64,000 nt of DNA, taken from assembly GCA_900102235.1 (NCBI GenBank), contig FMVL01000006.1, forward strand, positions 340,440-404,439. The letters run 5' to 3'. Below the pieces are notes generated by a model that was not told the DNA's origin, searched no databases, and saw only the letters and a program-made list of their open reading frames with translations. Position numbers and translations under genes: made by a program. Origin of the DNA: Lachnospiraceae bacterium XBB2008. GTDB taxonomy: Bacteria > Bacillota > Clostridia > Lachnospirales > Lachnospiraceae. Below, in pieces: positions 24,946 to 34,834 of this stretch (its first letter is position 1; each line of letters begins with the position of its first letter).

Positions 24946-26772
24946 TTACACCTGTTCCCGGTCGTTTTCACCGGTCTGAAGCTTAACCAGTTCTGCGTAA
25001 TAACCGCCTTTAGCTATAAGTTCTTCGTGAGTACCGGATTCGGTTATCTCACCGTGGTTCATGATCAGTATCTTGTCGGCTTTCTTGGTCGTTGAGATAC
25101 GCTGCGCGATGATGATCTTGGTACATGTAAAGGGGAGCTCATCGAGGTTATGCTGGATCTCTTTTTCAGTCTCAAGATCAACGGCCGAAGTCGTATCATC
25201 GAGTATCAGGATCGAAGGCTTGACAGCCAGAGCTCTTGCCAGAGATATCCTCTGTTTCTGACCTCCGGATAGGCCGACTCCGCGCTCGCCTACGATGGTC
25301 TCATAACCTTCGGGCATCTTGGCTATGAAGTCGTCGGCTGCCGATGTTCTTGCATATCTTATTACATCGGTCTTGGGAAGGTTGGAATCTCCGTAAGCGA
25401 TATTGCCGTCTATGGTATCGGAATAGAGCAGCACATCCTGAGTAGCCAGACCGATATTACTTCTTAAATCCTTGAGTTTATAGGCGCTCACGTCATGGCC
25501 GTCTATCATCACACGGCCTTCGAGCGGTTCGTAAAACCTCGGGATGAGATGTATGAGAGAGGTCTTTCCGCAGCCTGTCTCACCCATGATCGCAACAGTC
25601 TCACCGGGATTGGCGGTAAACGATACATGCTTTAGCACGGGGAGATTACCGTCCGAATACTTGAATGTCACATCTCTGAACTCGACCAGTCCTTCAAAGC
25701 GCTCCGGATGAGGTATCGCATCACATTTATCCTTGATCTCGGGAACGGAGTAGTAGATCTCCATAACCTTACGGGAAGCAGCGGAGAAACGCTGGAATTC
25801 ATTCATTATATTACCGAGCTGTCTCATGGGATTGGCAATAGCCCATGTCAGGCCGCTGAATGCAACATATTCGCCCATGGTCAGAGAACCTTTTATGAGG
25901 AAAAGTCCGCCGACAAGGAGCTGTATCACAGGAAGCAGGTTTGCCAGCGATTCGATGTAAGGGAAGAAGGTAAGCCAGGTAAAAGCGGTCTTTTTGTTGG
26001 TCTCACGGTAGTCGGTATTGCATTCGTCGAATTTATCAATCTCATATTGTTCTTTGGCAAAAGCCTTGACTACGCGGTTACCGGAAATGCTCTCCTGGGC
26101 GATCGTGTTCATGACCGCGAGTTTTTCCCTCAAAAGAGCATGCATGGGGGCAACGCGGATCTTAAACAGATATATGATGAGGAAGATCAGGGGAGCGACG
26201 GCAAGAAGGCACAGGGCAAGTTTCCAGTTCATATAGAAATAGTAAACAGCCACGGCTCCGAGCAGTGAGAATGCTTCCACAACCATACGGACAACCCATG
26301 CGATCATGTGTCTGACCGCGTCAAGGTCACCGGTCACTCTGGTCATCAGATCACCTGTCCTGTATGTTGAATAAAACTTCATGTCCTGACGCTGGATCTT
26401 GTCATACAGAAGATTCCTGATCCTGAAGAGTACACCCTGAGATACTTTTTCGTAAGCCAGACAGTCGAGATAAACTATCACAACTCTGAAAAGCGTGAGA
26501 CCGACCATAAGGGCTATGAGAGTATAGAAAAGATCACGATGATTGGCAAGATTATAAGCCGCATCCTCACCGGATAAAAATGTGTCGATGAGTTTGGACG
26601 AAAAATACGGAACCGTAAGCTGAAGAGCATTATAAACCAGGGTTCCGAACATTGCGATGATATACAATGCTCTTAGCCCTTTCATATTGAACCACAACCA
26701 TTGGATCCTTGTCAGTTCGAACGGCCATTCATTCTTTTTTTCGTATTTGATATTAACGTGTTCTTTGGACAT
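24946..26772 (-). CDS. ABC exporter half-transporter, subunit with degenerate ATP site
   Basis: A 608-residue half-transporter, permease then ATPase. It has Walker A GETGCGKTS and a good signature LSGGQ, but the residue after Walker B is Asp instead of Glu (LILDDTTS) and the switch His is Gln (IIAQRIS). This is the normal pattern for the degenerate half of a heterodimeric exporter: its nucleotide site binds but hydrolyses poorly, while the partner supplies the active site. It is the first gene of the reverse-strand operon and diverges from the response regulator at 26872, sharing a 99-base promoter region. Confidence 0.9.
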   Translation of the reverse strand: MSKEHVNIKYEKKNEWPFELTRIQWLWFNMKGLRALYIIAMFGTLVYNALQLTVPYFSSKLIDTFLSGEDAAYNLANHRDLFYTLIALMVGLTLFRVVIVYLDCLAYEKVSQGVLFRIRNLLYDKIQRQDMKFYSTYRTGDLMTRVTGDLDAVRHMIAWVVRMVVEAFSLLGAVAVYYFYMNWKLALCLLAVAPLIFLIIYLFKIRVAPMHALLREKLAVMNTIAQESISGNRVVKAFAKEQYEIDKFDECNTDYRETNKKTAFTWLTFFPYIESLANLLPVIQLLVGGLFLIKGSLTMGEYVAFSGLTWAIANPMRQLGNIMNEFQRFSAASRKVMEIYYSVPEIKDKCDAIPHPERFEGLVEFRDVTFKYSDGNLPVLKHVSFTANPGETVAIMGETGCGKTSLIHLIPRFYEPLEGRVMIDGHDVSAYKLKDLRSNIGLATQDVLLYSDTIDGNIAYGDSNLPKTDVIRYARTSAADDFIAKMPEGYETIVGERGVGLSGGQKQRISLARALAVKPSILILDDTTSAVDLETEKEIQHNLDELPFTCTKIIIAQRISTTKKADKILIMNHGEITESGTHEELIAKGGYYAELVKLQTGENDREQV

Positions 26773-26855
26773 TACGGTTTAACCTTAAACTCTGATAGTA
26801 AGTTTAATTTACACCATTTCTGGAAAAAGGCAATACTGTTTTTGGAAAAATAATT

Positions 26856-26864
26856 TGATATAAT
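26856..26864 (+). promoter_or_regulatory. Extended -10 promoter placed for a leaderless start
   Basis: TGATATAAT with no clear -35. Transcription normally begins 6-8 bases after the -10, that is at 26870-26872. The ATG of the response regulator is at 26872, and no ribosome binding site precedes it. Confidence 0.55.
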
Positions 26865-26871
26865 ATTTAAT

Positions 26872-28566
26872 ATGAAAAAAGGCGCAAATGATGATTTCAT
26901 CAAATTCGTCCTCGTGGTTGACGATGAGGAAGTAAACCGGGAGATGCTTGGCTTTATCCTGGGTTCGTCTTATGAGGTCATGTATGCTTCCGATGGGGAT
27001 GAAGCGCTGGATAAGATGCGATCTTTTTCCGACATCTTAAGCCTGGTTCTTCTCGATATCATGATGCCGGGTAAAGACGGCTATCAGGTTCTTGAAGAGA
27101 TGAGCCATGATCCTTCTCTGCAGACTGTTCCCGTGATCGTTCTTACATCGGATAAAGAAGCCGAGATAAGATCGCTTCAGCTCGGAGCAGCCGATTTTCT
27201 GACCAAACCCTATGATCAGCCTGAGATCATTCTTGCCAGGATCAGACATTCCATAGATCTATATGAGAATACGAACCTTATTCATGCTACGGAGACAGAT
27301 GCGCTTACCGGGTTATATAATAAGGAATTCTTCTTCGAATACTGTAATCAGTACGATAAGCATCATACTGATATCAGCATGGATGCGATCGTGATGAATA
27401 TCAACCGCTTCCATCTGCTCAATGCCATGTACGGCCGACATTTCGGCGATAAGATACTGTGTGCCGTATCCAACAGGATTCGACATAATGTAATGATACA
27501 TGGCGGAATGGCCTGCAGGTATGATGCCGATTCCTTTTATCTGTATATCCCGCATGTGGACGATTATGAGGAACTTTACCGCTCGATCGTTATGGGCCTT
27601 ACGGAACTCATCAAGGACGGAGAAAGCCGCCTGAGGATGGGGATCTATTCCAATGTTTCGGGTGATAATAATATAGAAGAAGACTTCGCATGGGCTCTGC
27701 AGGCATGCAATCTGATCCGCAACCGGATCGGTTCGGGCTTTGCGTTTTATGATGATGAGATGCACAGAAAGCAGATCCGCGAAGCAACTTTGCTGGATGA
27801 TTTTGAGGCTTCTCTCGAGAACGGAGAGTTTAAGGTCTTTTATCAGCCCAAATTCCGCATTATGAAAAACAAAACCGTATTATCCGGTGCGGAAGCTCTT
27901 GTAAGATGGGGTCATCATAAATTCGGAATGCTCTATCCGGGTGAATTCATCCCCCTTTTTGAGGAAAACGGTAAAATACGCAAACTTGACAGATATGTAT
28001 GGACCGAGGTCGGAAGACAGATCAGAAAGTGGCATGAAGATTTCGGAGTTTTTTTGCGAGTAAGCGTTAATGTGTCACGTATCGATATGTATGAATCGGA
28101 TATTACAGGTTTTCTGTCGGATATAGTCCTTGATAACGACATACCGGATGGCGATTTTGTACTTGAGATCACTGAGTCCTCATATACCGAGAATTCACAG
28201 CAGATAGTAGATGTGGTAAACAGACTCAGAGCCATAGGCTTTAAGATAGAGATGGACGATTTCGGGACCGGATATTCTTCCCTTAATATGCTTTATTCTC
28301 TGCCGATAGATGCATTAAAGATAGATAAGGAGTTTATGGGAGAGATAACCACCGATGAACGTGCAAAGAAGATGGTCGAACTGGTTATCGATATCGCACA
28401 GTTCCTGGATATTCCGACTATAGCCGAAGGCGTTGAAACTGAAGCCCAATATGATATCATTAAAGGAGCGGGATGCGATATTGTTCAGGGTTATTTCTTC
28501 TCGACCCCTTTGAACGTTGATGATATGACTGAGATGATACGGGAGAGAAAAGATGACTTTGGATGA
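26872..28566 (+). CDS. Response regulator with degenerate GGDEF and active EAL domain
   Basis: A 564-residue cytoplasmic protein. Residues 12-130 are a receiver with DD at 17-18, phospho-acceptor Asp62 (LLDIMMPGKDG), Thr92 and Lys112. Residues 140-295 are a GGDEF-type domain whose motif is lost (YDADSF). Residues 305-564 are EAL with Glu341 of EAL, NVSR, Glu435, DDFGTG near 462, KIDK and AEGVE, so a working c-di-GMP phosphodiesterase is likely, controlled by phosphorylation. No upstream ribosome binding site is visible. The HPt gene overlaps its end by 14 bases. Confidence 0.9.
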   Translation: MKKGANDDFIKFVLVVDDEEVNREMLGFILGSSYEVMYASDGDEALDKMRSFSDILSLVLLDIMMPGKDGYQVLEEMSHDPSLQTVPVIVLTSDKEAEIRSLQLGAADFLTKPYDQPEIILARIRHSIDLYENTNLIHATETDALTGLYNKEFFFEYCNQYDKHHTDISMDAIVMNINRFHLLNAMYGRHFGDKILCAVSNRIRHNVMIHGGMACRYDADSFYLYIPHVDDYEELYRSIVMGLTELIKDGESRLRMGIYSNVSGDNNIEEDFAWALQACNLIRNRIGSGFAFYDDEMHRKQIREATLLDDFEASLENGEFKVFYQPKFRIMKNKTVLSGAEALVRWGHHKFGMLYPGEFIPLFEENGKIRKLDRYVWTEVGRQIRKWHEDFGVFLRVSVNVSRIDMYESDITGFLSDIVLDNDIPDGDFVLEITESSYTENSQQIVDVVNRLRAIGFKIEMDDFGTGYSSLNMLYSLPIDALKIDKEFMGEITTDERAKKMVELVIDIAQFLDIPTIAEGVETEAQYDIIKGAGCDIVQGYFFSTPLNVDDMTEMIRERKDDFG

Positions 28567-28888
28567 ACTTCGCGGGCTTGGTGTCAGTGTTGATGAAGGC
28601 CTTGGCCGGTGCATGAATAATGAGGATTTTTACCTTAAGATGATCGGTAAGTTCCTGAGTGATGATAAGATCGATGCTCTCGGAAAAGCATTAAATGAAG
28701 GTGATCTTGATCAGGCTTTTGAACTTGCTCACGCACTTAAAGGCGTCACATCCAATCTGGCGCTTGCTCCGCTTGAATCAAAACTGTCCGAGATCACGGA
28801 TCTGCTTCGTAATCGTACGCAGACGGATTACAGCGATATATATGAATCCATTGTTTATAACAGAGATAAATTAGCCTTATTATTATAA
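28553..28888 (+). CDS. HPt (histidine phosphotransfer) protein
   Basis: A 111-residue all-helical HPt domain with phospho-acceptor His60 in AHALKGVTSNL, the standard HPt motif. A GGGAGAG site lies upstream inside the end of the response regulator gene, which it overlaps by 14 bases. No histidine kinase lies in this operon. The protein probably relays phosphate between an unlinked hybrid kinase and the REC-EAL protein next door, or drains phosphate from it. A strong GGGGG site follows for the chemoreceptor gene. Confidence 0.85.
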   Translation: MTLDELRGLGVSVDEGLGRCMNNEDFYLKMIGKFLSDDKIDALGKALNEGDLDQAFELAHALKGVTSNLALAPLESKLSEITDLLRNRTQTDYSDIYESIVYNRDKLALLL

Positions 28889-28909
28889 ATAATTTTAAAG
28901 GGGGATATT

Positions 28910-30421
28910 ATGGCTGAAATGATCAATACCAATGGCAACGCAACAGAATTCGATGCTGAGTTGGCGCTTGCCAACAAAAGAGGAACTGTATGTGCGACCA
29001 TCCTGAACATCATTTTTTTCTTGGCTTATGTACTTGAATTTGTAAAGGGTGCCAGGAGCGGAGGTTATACCTTGATTGTAGTGCTTTTGTGTGTGTGGCC
29101 GATAGCTGCTTCCTGGTTCATATTTAAAAGGGAACCCGATGCACCGTTTGCCATCATGAGGATAATCGGTGTCGGTTTTACACTTATGTACACATTTTTC
29201 CTTTTTACTGCCAATAACGATCTTGTGTTCACCTATGTAATGCCGATGCTTCTTATCCTGATGCTGTTTAACAATCGGAGATTCATCATGATAATCGGTT
29301 TCGGCGCCGCGATCCTTAATGTTGTTGATGTCATAAGGAAGGCGATAAAGTTCGGTTTTGCCGAAAATTCCGCAACATATGAGATTCAGGCTCTGCTGAT
29401 CATCATGTGTGTCGCATTTTTTATCACCGTTAATCTGACATATGATATGTTCTCTCAGATGCGTGCAGAGAGACTTAATGTTGAGAAGAACCGGGTATCA
29501 TCCATCCTTTCAAAAGTGCTGGGTATCTCCGGTGATATCACCAACGGTGTTGAGGATGTCCATGTTAAGGTTGGTTCCTTGAGAGCATCAATGGAGGATA
29601 CATTGAATGCAATGCAGGAAGTGACCAGCGGAAATAATGAAACTGCTGAAGCCATCCAGAATCAGCTGATCAAGACCGAGGATATACAAAGACATATCAG
29701 TTCTGTTAAGGATGCATCGGCTTCGATCTCCGAAAGCATGGAACAGACTGATAATGCGGTTAACGAGGGACGCAATCATATCACTGAACTTAATGCCCTC
29801 ACTGCTGACAGTGAGAAGGCAGGTTCGGATGTTGCTTTGGCACTGGAAAATTTCCAGGAATATACAGGTCAGATGAACAGTATTACAAGTATCATCACGA
29901 ATGTTGCTTCACAGACATCTCTGCTTTCTCTTAATGCTTCGATCGAAGCCGCAAGGGCCGGAGAAGCGGGAAGAGGATTTGCTGTTGTTGCATCCGAGAT
30001 ATCCGGTCTGGCCAATCAGACGACGAATGCGACCAACGATATAACCGATCTGATCAATAATATTGCTTCGCAGCTCGATGTTATGGTCGATACCATACAC
30101 AGACTCATTGATTCCAATACAAAGCAGGCTGAGACTGCCGTGCAGACTTCCGAGAGTTTTAACACCATAGCAGAGAACATAAAAGAAATAGGCCGGCAGA
30201 CAGAAAACATGAGCAGGGCCATAGAAGATCTTGACGAGGCTAATACCGAGATCGTCAACAGCATACAGACAATAAGTGCCATAAGTGAAGAAGTATCTGC
30301 TCATTCACATGAGACATATAATTCCAGCGAACAGAATCAGAATATACTTAATGAAGTTAATGATATAGTTGAATCTCTGAATTCGGATGCCGAAACGCTG
30401 AAGAACGCCAGTGAATCATGA
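28910..30421 (+). CDS. Methyl-accepting chemotaxis protein with membrane-embedded sensor
   Basis: A 503-residue chemoreceptor. About six membrane helices span residues 28-185 with no large outside domain, so the signal is probably sensed in the membrane. No HAMP is evident. The signalling rod from about 210 carries the conserved tip [20 protein letters not shown] and [11 protein letters not shown] near 340-370. Glutamine/glutamate methylation-type sites are scattered on both sides. An AAAGGGGG site precedes the ATG. It is in the same operon as REC-EAL and HPt, linking chemotaxis or motility with c-di-GMP breakdown. Confidence 0.88.
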   Translation: MAEMINTNGNATEFDAELALANKRGTVCATILNIIFFLAYVLEFVKGARSGGYTLIVVLLCVWPIAASWFIFKREPDAPFAIMRIIGVGFTLMYTFFLFTANNDLVFTYVMPMLLILMLFNNRRFIMIIGFGAAILNVVDVIRKAIKFGFAENSATYEIQALLIIMCVAFFITVNLTYDMFSQMRAERLNVEKNRVSSILSKVLGISGDITNGVEDVHVKVGSLRASMEDTLNAMQEVTSGNNETAEAIQNQLIKTEDIQRHISSVKDASASISESMEQTDNAVNEGRNHITELNALTADSEKAGSDVALALENFQEYTGQMNSITSIITNVASQTSLLSLNASIEAARAGEAGRGFAVVASEISGLANQTTNATNDITDLINNIASQLDVMVDTIHRLIDSNTKQAETAVQTSESFNTIAENIKEIGRQTENMSRAIEDLDEANTEIVNSIQTISAISEEVSAHSHETYNSSEQNQNILNEVNDIVESLNSDAETLKNASES

Positions 30422-31791
30422 CGGGAGATATGAGTTTTCTTCCCGAAGAATATCTGGCGCGCATGTCCGAACTCCTTAAGGACGAATATGAGGATTTCTT
30501 ATCCTCCTACAGTAATGAGCGCACGTACGGACTTCGGATCAATCCGCTTAAAGTCGATCTGAATGATGAGGATAAGATTAAGGTCATACTGACGCAGCCG
30601 GGATGTAACATCGATCCGGAAGATCATGTGACCTGGTGTGACGAAGGATATTATTATAATGAGGACTCCTGCCCCGGCAGGAGTCCTTATCATGAGGCAG
30701 GAGCGTATTATATTCAGGAACCCAGTGCCATGGCAGTGACTTCCCTGCTCGATCCGCAGCCTGGAGAACGTATATGTGATCTTTGTGCCGCCCCGGGCGG
30801 CAAGACCACGCATATCGCCGGACGCATGAGGGGGAGAGGGGTTCTTGTCGCAAACGAATATGTTCCGGACCGGGCCGGGATCCTGTCTCAGAACGTAGAA
30901 CGTATGGGAGTATCCAATTGTCTGGTGACCTGCATGCATCCCGCCGATCTTTCACAACACTTTATGGGATACTTTGATAAGGTGTGTGTTGATGCACCGT
31001 GTTCCGGTGAAGGGATGTTCCGCAAGGATCATGATGCATGTTTGGAATGGAGCAGTGACAATGTTGACATGTGCGCCGCCAGACAGTTTGAGATACTTGA
31101 TGCGGCTTCCGATATGGTCACAAGCGGGGGCGTGATCGTATATTCCACATGTACCTTTGAACCGGATGAAAATGAACGTGTCATTGAAACTTTTCTTAAA
31201 TGTCATCCGGAGTGGACCTTGGAGGAGTCAAAGCGAATATGGCCTCACAGGATGAGAGGAGAAGGCCATTTTGCGGCTAAACTGATCAAAACAGGGATGT
31301 CAGACAAAAGTGCCCGTAATGAAGATTTGAAAAACAAAAACCGGCAATTATACAATGAAGTTGCACGATTTCTTCATACAGAGCTCGGTTTTGAGATATC
31401 TGACAACAGAATCATTTATGAAAATAAGGATCATATATATATGCTCCCGGACGGTATTTCCGAACAGATGCTTAGGGGACTTCGTGTCATCAGACCCGGT
31501 ATAGAACTGGTGACCAGACATAAAGACAGATTTGAACCGGCACATTCTCTGGCCATGTCACTCAGACCTGACGAGGTGCAAAACGTATGTGATTTAACGT
31601 ATGATAATGCAGTCAGATATCTGATGGGAGAGACAGTGAACGTCAATGATAACGGCTGTAATAGTATTTCCGGGCCCTGGACTCTAATGACCATAAACGG
31701 TATAAGTTTTTCATGGGGTAAAAAAGTCGGTGAAACGATAAAAAACCACTATCCAAAGGGCTTGCGACGTGATGTGAGCATTAAAGGATAA
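30418..31791 (+). CDS. NOP2/Sun-family RNA cytosine-C5 methyltransferase (RsmF-like)
   Basis: A 457-residue SAM-dependent methyltransferase. The SAM-binding motif [14 protein letters not shown] lies near 120-133. The two catalytic cysteines are seen in [11 protein letters not shown] (near 195) and [12 protein letters not shown] (near 245). A C-terminal RsmF-type extension of about 180 residues follows. It should methylate a cytosine of 16S rRNA or of tRNA; the site cannot be read. It overlaps the chemoreceptor stop through ATGA, which may be coincidental coupling since the functions differ. Confidence 0.88.
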   Translation: MTGDMSFLPEEYLARMSELLKDEYEDFLSSYSNERTYGLRINPLKVDLNDEDKIKVILTQPGCNIDPEDHVTWCDEGYYYNEDSCPGRSPYHEAGAYYIQEPSAMAVTSLLDPQPGERICDLCAAPGGKTTHIAGRMRGRGVLVANEYVPDRAGILSQNVERMGVSNCLVTCMHPADLSQHFMGYFDKVCVDAPCSGEGMFRKDHDACLEWSSDNVDMCAARQFEILDAASDMVTSGGVIVYSTCTFEPDENERVIETFLKCHPEWTLEESKRIWPHRMRGEGHFAAKLIKTGMSDKSARNEDLKNKNRQLYNEVARFLHTELGFEISDNRIIYENKDHIYMLPDGISEQMLRGLRVIRPGIELVTRHKDRFEPAHSLAMSLRPDEVQNVCDLTYDNAVRYLMGETVNVNDNGCNSISGPWTLMTINGISFSWGKKVGETIKNHYPKGLRRDVSIKG

Positions 31792-31808
31792 TACGATATA
31801 TTATATCC

Positions 31809-31817
31809 TGATATAAT
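31809..31817 (+). promoter_or_regulatory. Extended -10 promoter before the pseudouridine synthase
   Basis: TGATATAAT in the 74-base gap after the methyltransferase gene. Transcription would begin near 31824, giving a leader of about 40 bases. It is the third copy in the window of the same nine bases. Confidence 0.5.
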
Positions 31818-31865
31818 TATTGAATGCAAAAATCCATACGTAAACAAACTGGTTAAAGCAACAAA

Positions 31866-32573
31866 ATGAGGATAAACAAGTACCTGGCAAAATGCGGAAT
31901 ATGCTCCAGACGGGGAGCCGATGAACTGATCCTGAAAGGTGAAGTCATGATCGACGGTAAGGTGGCCTCACTCGGTGATGAGGTGTCTTCCGGCATGAAG
32001 GTGACCGTCTCGGGACGGGAGATCCTTCTTCCGGATGAAACCATCGTGATGGCATATTACAAACCTGTCGGTGTGACATGTTCGGAAAAGGATCCTCATG
32101 CAGATCGACTTGTCATCGATGAGATCTCATCCGAAAGACGCCTCACATATGCCGGACGGCTCGACAGAGATTCCGAAGGTCTGCTGATCATGACTGACGA
32201 CGGTGATCTGATCGACGCGATGATGAGAGGATCGCATTTTCATGAAAAAGAGTATGAGGTCAGGGTAAATAAAATAATAAGTGATATTGAATTAGAAAAG
32301 CTTGCTTCGGGTATATATCTGGAAGAACTTGATACAACAACACGTCCGTGCAGGGTGGTGCGTACCTCCGGATCATCGTTTACCATGGTACTCACCCAGG
32401 GGTTAAACAGACAGATCCGGCGTATGTGTGAGTCACTCGGATATAAAGTCGAGCAGCTTAAGCGCACGCGCGTTATGAATGTCACACTCGGAGATTTGCA
32501 AGTTGGTGCAAGTCGGATTCTGGCCCCGGAAGAGAAGAAAACACTGTATTCAGAGTGCGGTTTACATATCTGA
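31866..32573 (+). CDS. rluF: 23S rRNA pseudouridine synthase, RsuA/RluB/E/F family, closest to RluF
   Basis: A 235-residue protein with an N-terminal S4 RNA-binding domain (RINKYLAKCGICSRRGADELI) and a synthase domain. Catalytic Asp is in GRLDRDSEGLL near 100. The later motif NRQIRRMCESLGYKVEQLKR resembles RluF (U2604 of 23S rRNA) more than RluB. It is probably transcribed from the promoter at 31809. No strong ribosome binding site is visible (AAAGCAACAAAATG). Confidence 0.82.
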   Translation: MRINKYLAKCGICSRRGADELILKGEVMIDGKVASLGDEVSSGMKVTVSGREILLPDETIVMAYYKPVGVTCSEKDPHADRLVIDEISSERRLTYAGRLDRDSEGLLIMTDDGDLIDAMMRGSHFHEKEYEVRVNKIISDIELEKLASGIYLEELDTTTRPCRVVRTSGSSFTMVLTQGLNRQIRRMCESLGYKVEQLKRTRVMNVTLGDLQVGASRILAPEEKKTLYSECGLHI

Positions 32574-32682
32574 ACATATGGCTCTATTATGTAAATTGAA
32601 TATCAAAATATCCCCAATTTTACGTTTCTATTTTCATCAATTTTCACCTATTTGAAATCACATATATCTGTCATAAACTATA

Positions 32683-32708
32683 AATGAGGCCCTAAAATCA
32701 GCCTCATT
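32683..32708 (+). promoter_or_regulatory. Hairpin just before the ligA ribosome binding site
   Basis: AATGAGGC at 32683-32690 and GCCTCATT at 32701-32708 form a perfect 8-bp stem with a 10-base loop. It is followed directly by CACAAGGAGATC, the ribosome binding site of the ligase gene, with no T run. It is therefore not a terminator and may affect translation or mRNA stability. The rest of the 149-base gap is AT-rich with no clear consensus promoter. Confidence 0.45.
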
Positions 32709-32722
32709 CACAAGGAGATCTT

Positions 32723-34690
32723 ATGTCTGTAAACGAATCTCAGAAGAATAGAATACGGGAACTGGTCACCACATTAAATTGTGCTTCTGAAAAATACTAT
32801 GCACAAGATGATGAGATAATGTCCAATTATGAGTATGACCGTCTGTATGACGAACTGGTGTCTCTGGAGACCGAAACAGGCTATGTTCTGGCCAATTCCC
32901 CTACGGTAAATGTCGGGTATGAATCGGTTGATGAACTGCCAAAGGAAAAACATGAAAAACCCATGCTCAGCCTGGGTAAGACCAAGGACCGCGAGGAGCT
33001 CAGGGAATGGCTTGACGGACACGATGGTATACTGAGTTGGAAACTTGACGGTCTGACTGTCGTGATCACATATTTTGACGGAAAACTTGCAAAAGCAATA
33101 ACGCGTGGTAACGGCGAGATCGGAGAGGTCGTAACGAATAACGCTCGTACATTTATTAACCTTCCTCACTCGATAGAGTATAAAGGTGAGCTGGTCATAA
33201 GAGGAGAAGCCGTGATCAGCTACTCCGATTTCGAAAAGATCAATTCATCGATCACCGATGAGACACAGCGATTTAAAAACCCCCGTAATCTTTGCTCGGG
33301 AGCTGTCAGACAACTCGATCCTTCCGTTACCGCCAAACGCATGGTACGTTTTTTTGCTTTTTCACTTGTGTCCGCACCCGGGGTTGATTTTGGCGATCGG
33401 CATCTGTCTGAATTTGAGTTTCTTAAGAAGCAGGGATTTGATGTGGTTGATCACGTTGTTGTTACTCCCGATACGATCATCTCTTATATAGAAGATTATG
33501 AAGAACGTATCCGTACATATGATATCCCTTCCGACGGACTGGTCCTTCTTCTTGATGAGATATCTTATGGGGATTCTCTGGGCATGACTGCCAAGTTCCC
33601 GCGTAATGCCATAGCATTTAAGTGGACTGATGAAACTAAGGATACGACCCTTCGCCAGATCGAATGGTCCGCCAGCCGGACAGGACTCATCAATCCCGTA
33701 GCCATATTTGACCCGGTTGAACTTGAGGGTACTACCGTCTCGAGAGCATCTGTTCATAATATAAGTATAGTAAGAAATCTGAAACTCGGCCTGGGAGATA
33801 CTATCCGTGTATATAAGGCGAATATGATCATCCCGCAGATCGCCGAGAATCTTACGTGTTCGGATGACCTTGAGATCCCCAAGACCTGCCCGGTATGTTC
33901 CGGAGCAACATATTTAAAGGAAAACGAAGGTACCGCTTATCTGTATTGTTCCAATCCGGAATGTCCGGCCAAGAAGCTGGGGGCCTTTACTCAGTTTGTG
34001 AGCAGGGATGCAATGAATATGGACGGATTATCCGAGGCGACTATCGAGAAGTTCATCGCAGCCGGCATGATACACTCGTTTACGGATCTGTATCATCTTG
34101 ACCGTTACAGGGACCGTATAACGGAGATGGAAGGCTTCGGCGAAAGATCATATGAGAATCTGATCGCTTCGATCGATGTATCGAGAAATACCGAACTGCA
34201 TCGCCTTCTGTATGCGATCGGTATAGAGAATGTTGGTGTAGCAACTGCAAAACTTATCTGCAGGCATTTTGGCTACGATCCCGGATCAATCGTGAAAGCT
34301 GATGAAGATGAACTGTCCCGGATAGATGGCATAGGTCCGGTGATCGCTTCGAGTGTGTGCGGATATTTTTCCGATCCGGCTCATCTGAATATATGGAACG
34401 AACTGCTTCAGGAGATCACACTTGCCGATGCGCCCGCCCTGACAGGTGAGCAGAAACTTGCAGGCCTGAGTTTTGTGGTGACGGGGTCTCTTGAGCATTA
34501 TTCAAACAGAAACGAACTCAAAGACGTCATCGAAAAGCTCGGAGGAAAGGTGACTGGATCGGTAACCGGGAAAACCGAGTGCCTGATCAATAATGATCCG
34601 GCCTCCAACTCGACCAAGAACAGGACAGCGCGTGAATTGGGCGTGAAAGTGCTGACGGAAGATGAATTTACAGCACAATATATAGATTAA
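32723..34690 (+). CDS. ligA: NAD-dependent DNA ligase
   Basis: A 655-residue LigA. The Ia domain (1-65) contains the YxxD-type NMN site (YEYDRLYDEL), followed by the adenylation domain with nucleophile Lys107 in SWKLDG. Further on are the OB fold, a four-cysteine zinc finger (CPVC...CSNPEC near 390-412), helix-hairpin-helix repeats and a C-terminal BRCT domain (about 580-655). The sequence around the active Lys is unusual (most LigA read EPKxDG). This resembles the divergent or second LigA often seen in this family of bacteria, so it may not be the sole replicative ligase. AAGGAG precedes the ATG. Confidence 0.9.
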   Translation: MSVNESQKNRIRELVTTLNCASEKYYAQDDEIMSNYEYDRLYDELVSLETETGYVLANSPTVNVGYESVDELPKEKHEKPMLSLGKTKDREELREWLDGHDGILSWKLDGLTVVITYFDGKLAKAITRGNGEIGEVVTNNARTFINLPHSIEYKGELVIRGEAVISYSDFEKINSSITDETQRFKNPRNLCSGAVRQLDPSVTAKRMVRFFAFSLVSAPGVDFGDRHLSEFEFLKKQGFDVVDHVVVTPDTIISYIEDYEERIRTYDIPSDGLVLLLDEISYGDSLGMTAKFPRNAIAFKWTDETKDTTLRQIEWSASRTGLINPVAIFDPVELEGTTVSRASVHNISIVRNLKLGLGDTIRVYKANMIIPQIAENLTCSDDLEIPKTCPVCSGATYLKENEGTAYLYCSNPECPAKKLGAFTQFVSRDAMNMDGLSEATIEKFIAAGMIHSFTDLYHLDRYRDRITEMEGFGERSYENLIASIDVSRNTELHRLLYAIGIENVGVATAKLICRHFGYDPGSIVKADEDELSRIDGIGPVIASSVCGYFSDPAHLNIWNELLQEITLADAPALTGEQKLAGLSFVVTGSLEHYSNRNELKDVIEKLGGKVTGSVTGKTECLINNDPASNSTKNRTARELGVKVLTEDEFTAQYID

Positions 34691-34703
34691 ACGAGCGCAA
34701 CAA

Positions 34704-34719
34704 CAACTATATATTGTAT
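34704..34719 (+). promoter_or_regulatory. Probable NrdR box 1
   Basis: CAACTATATATTGTAT matches the core of the NrdR-box consensus as I recall it (CwAtATaTwGt), with every core position kept. It lies 100 bp upstream of the promoter -35. Confidence 0.55.
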
Positions 34720-34805
34720 GTTATCGCCCTGAAAAATGTTAACTTTATACAAAATACGACAGGCTGATTTGTTAACTTTTGTTTTACGTTTCTTTCTACC
34801 ATATC

Positions 34806-34834
34806 TTGACACGAGCAATAAGGGCGACTACAAT
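34806..34834 (+). promoter_or_regulatory. Sigma-A promoter of nrdDG
   Basis: A perfect -35 TTGACA at 34806-34811, 17-bp spacing, and -10 TACAAT at 34829-34834. Transcription would start near 34841, about 108 bases before the nrdD start. Confidence 0.8.
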
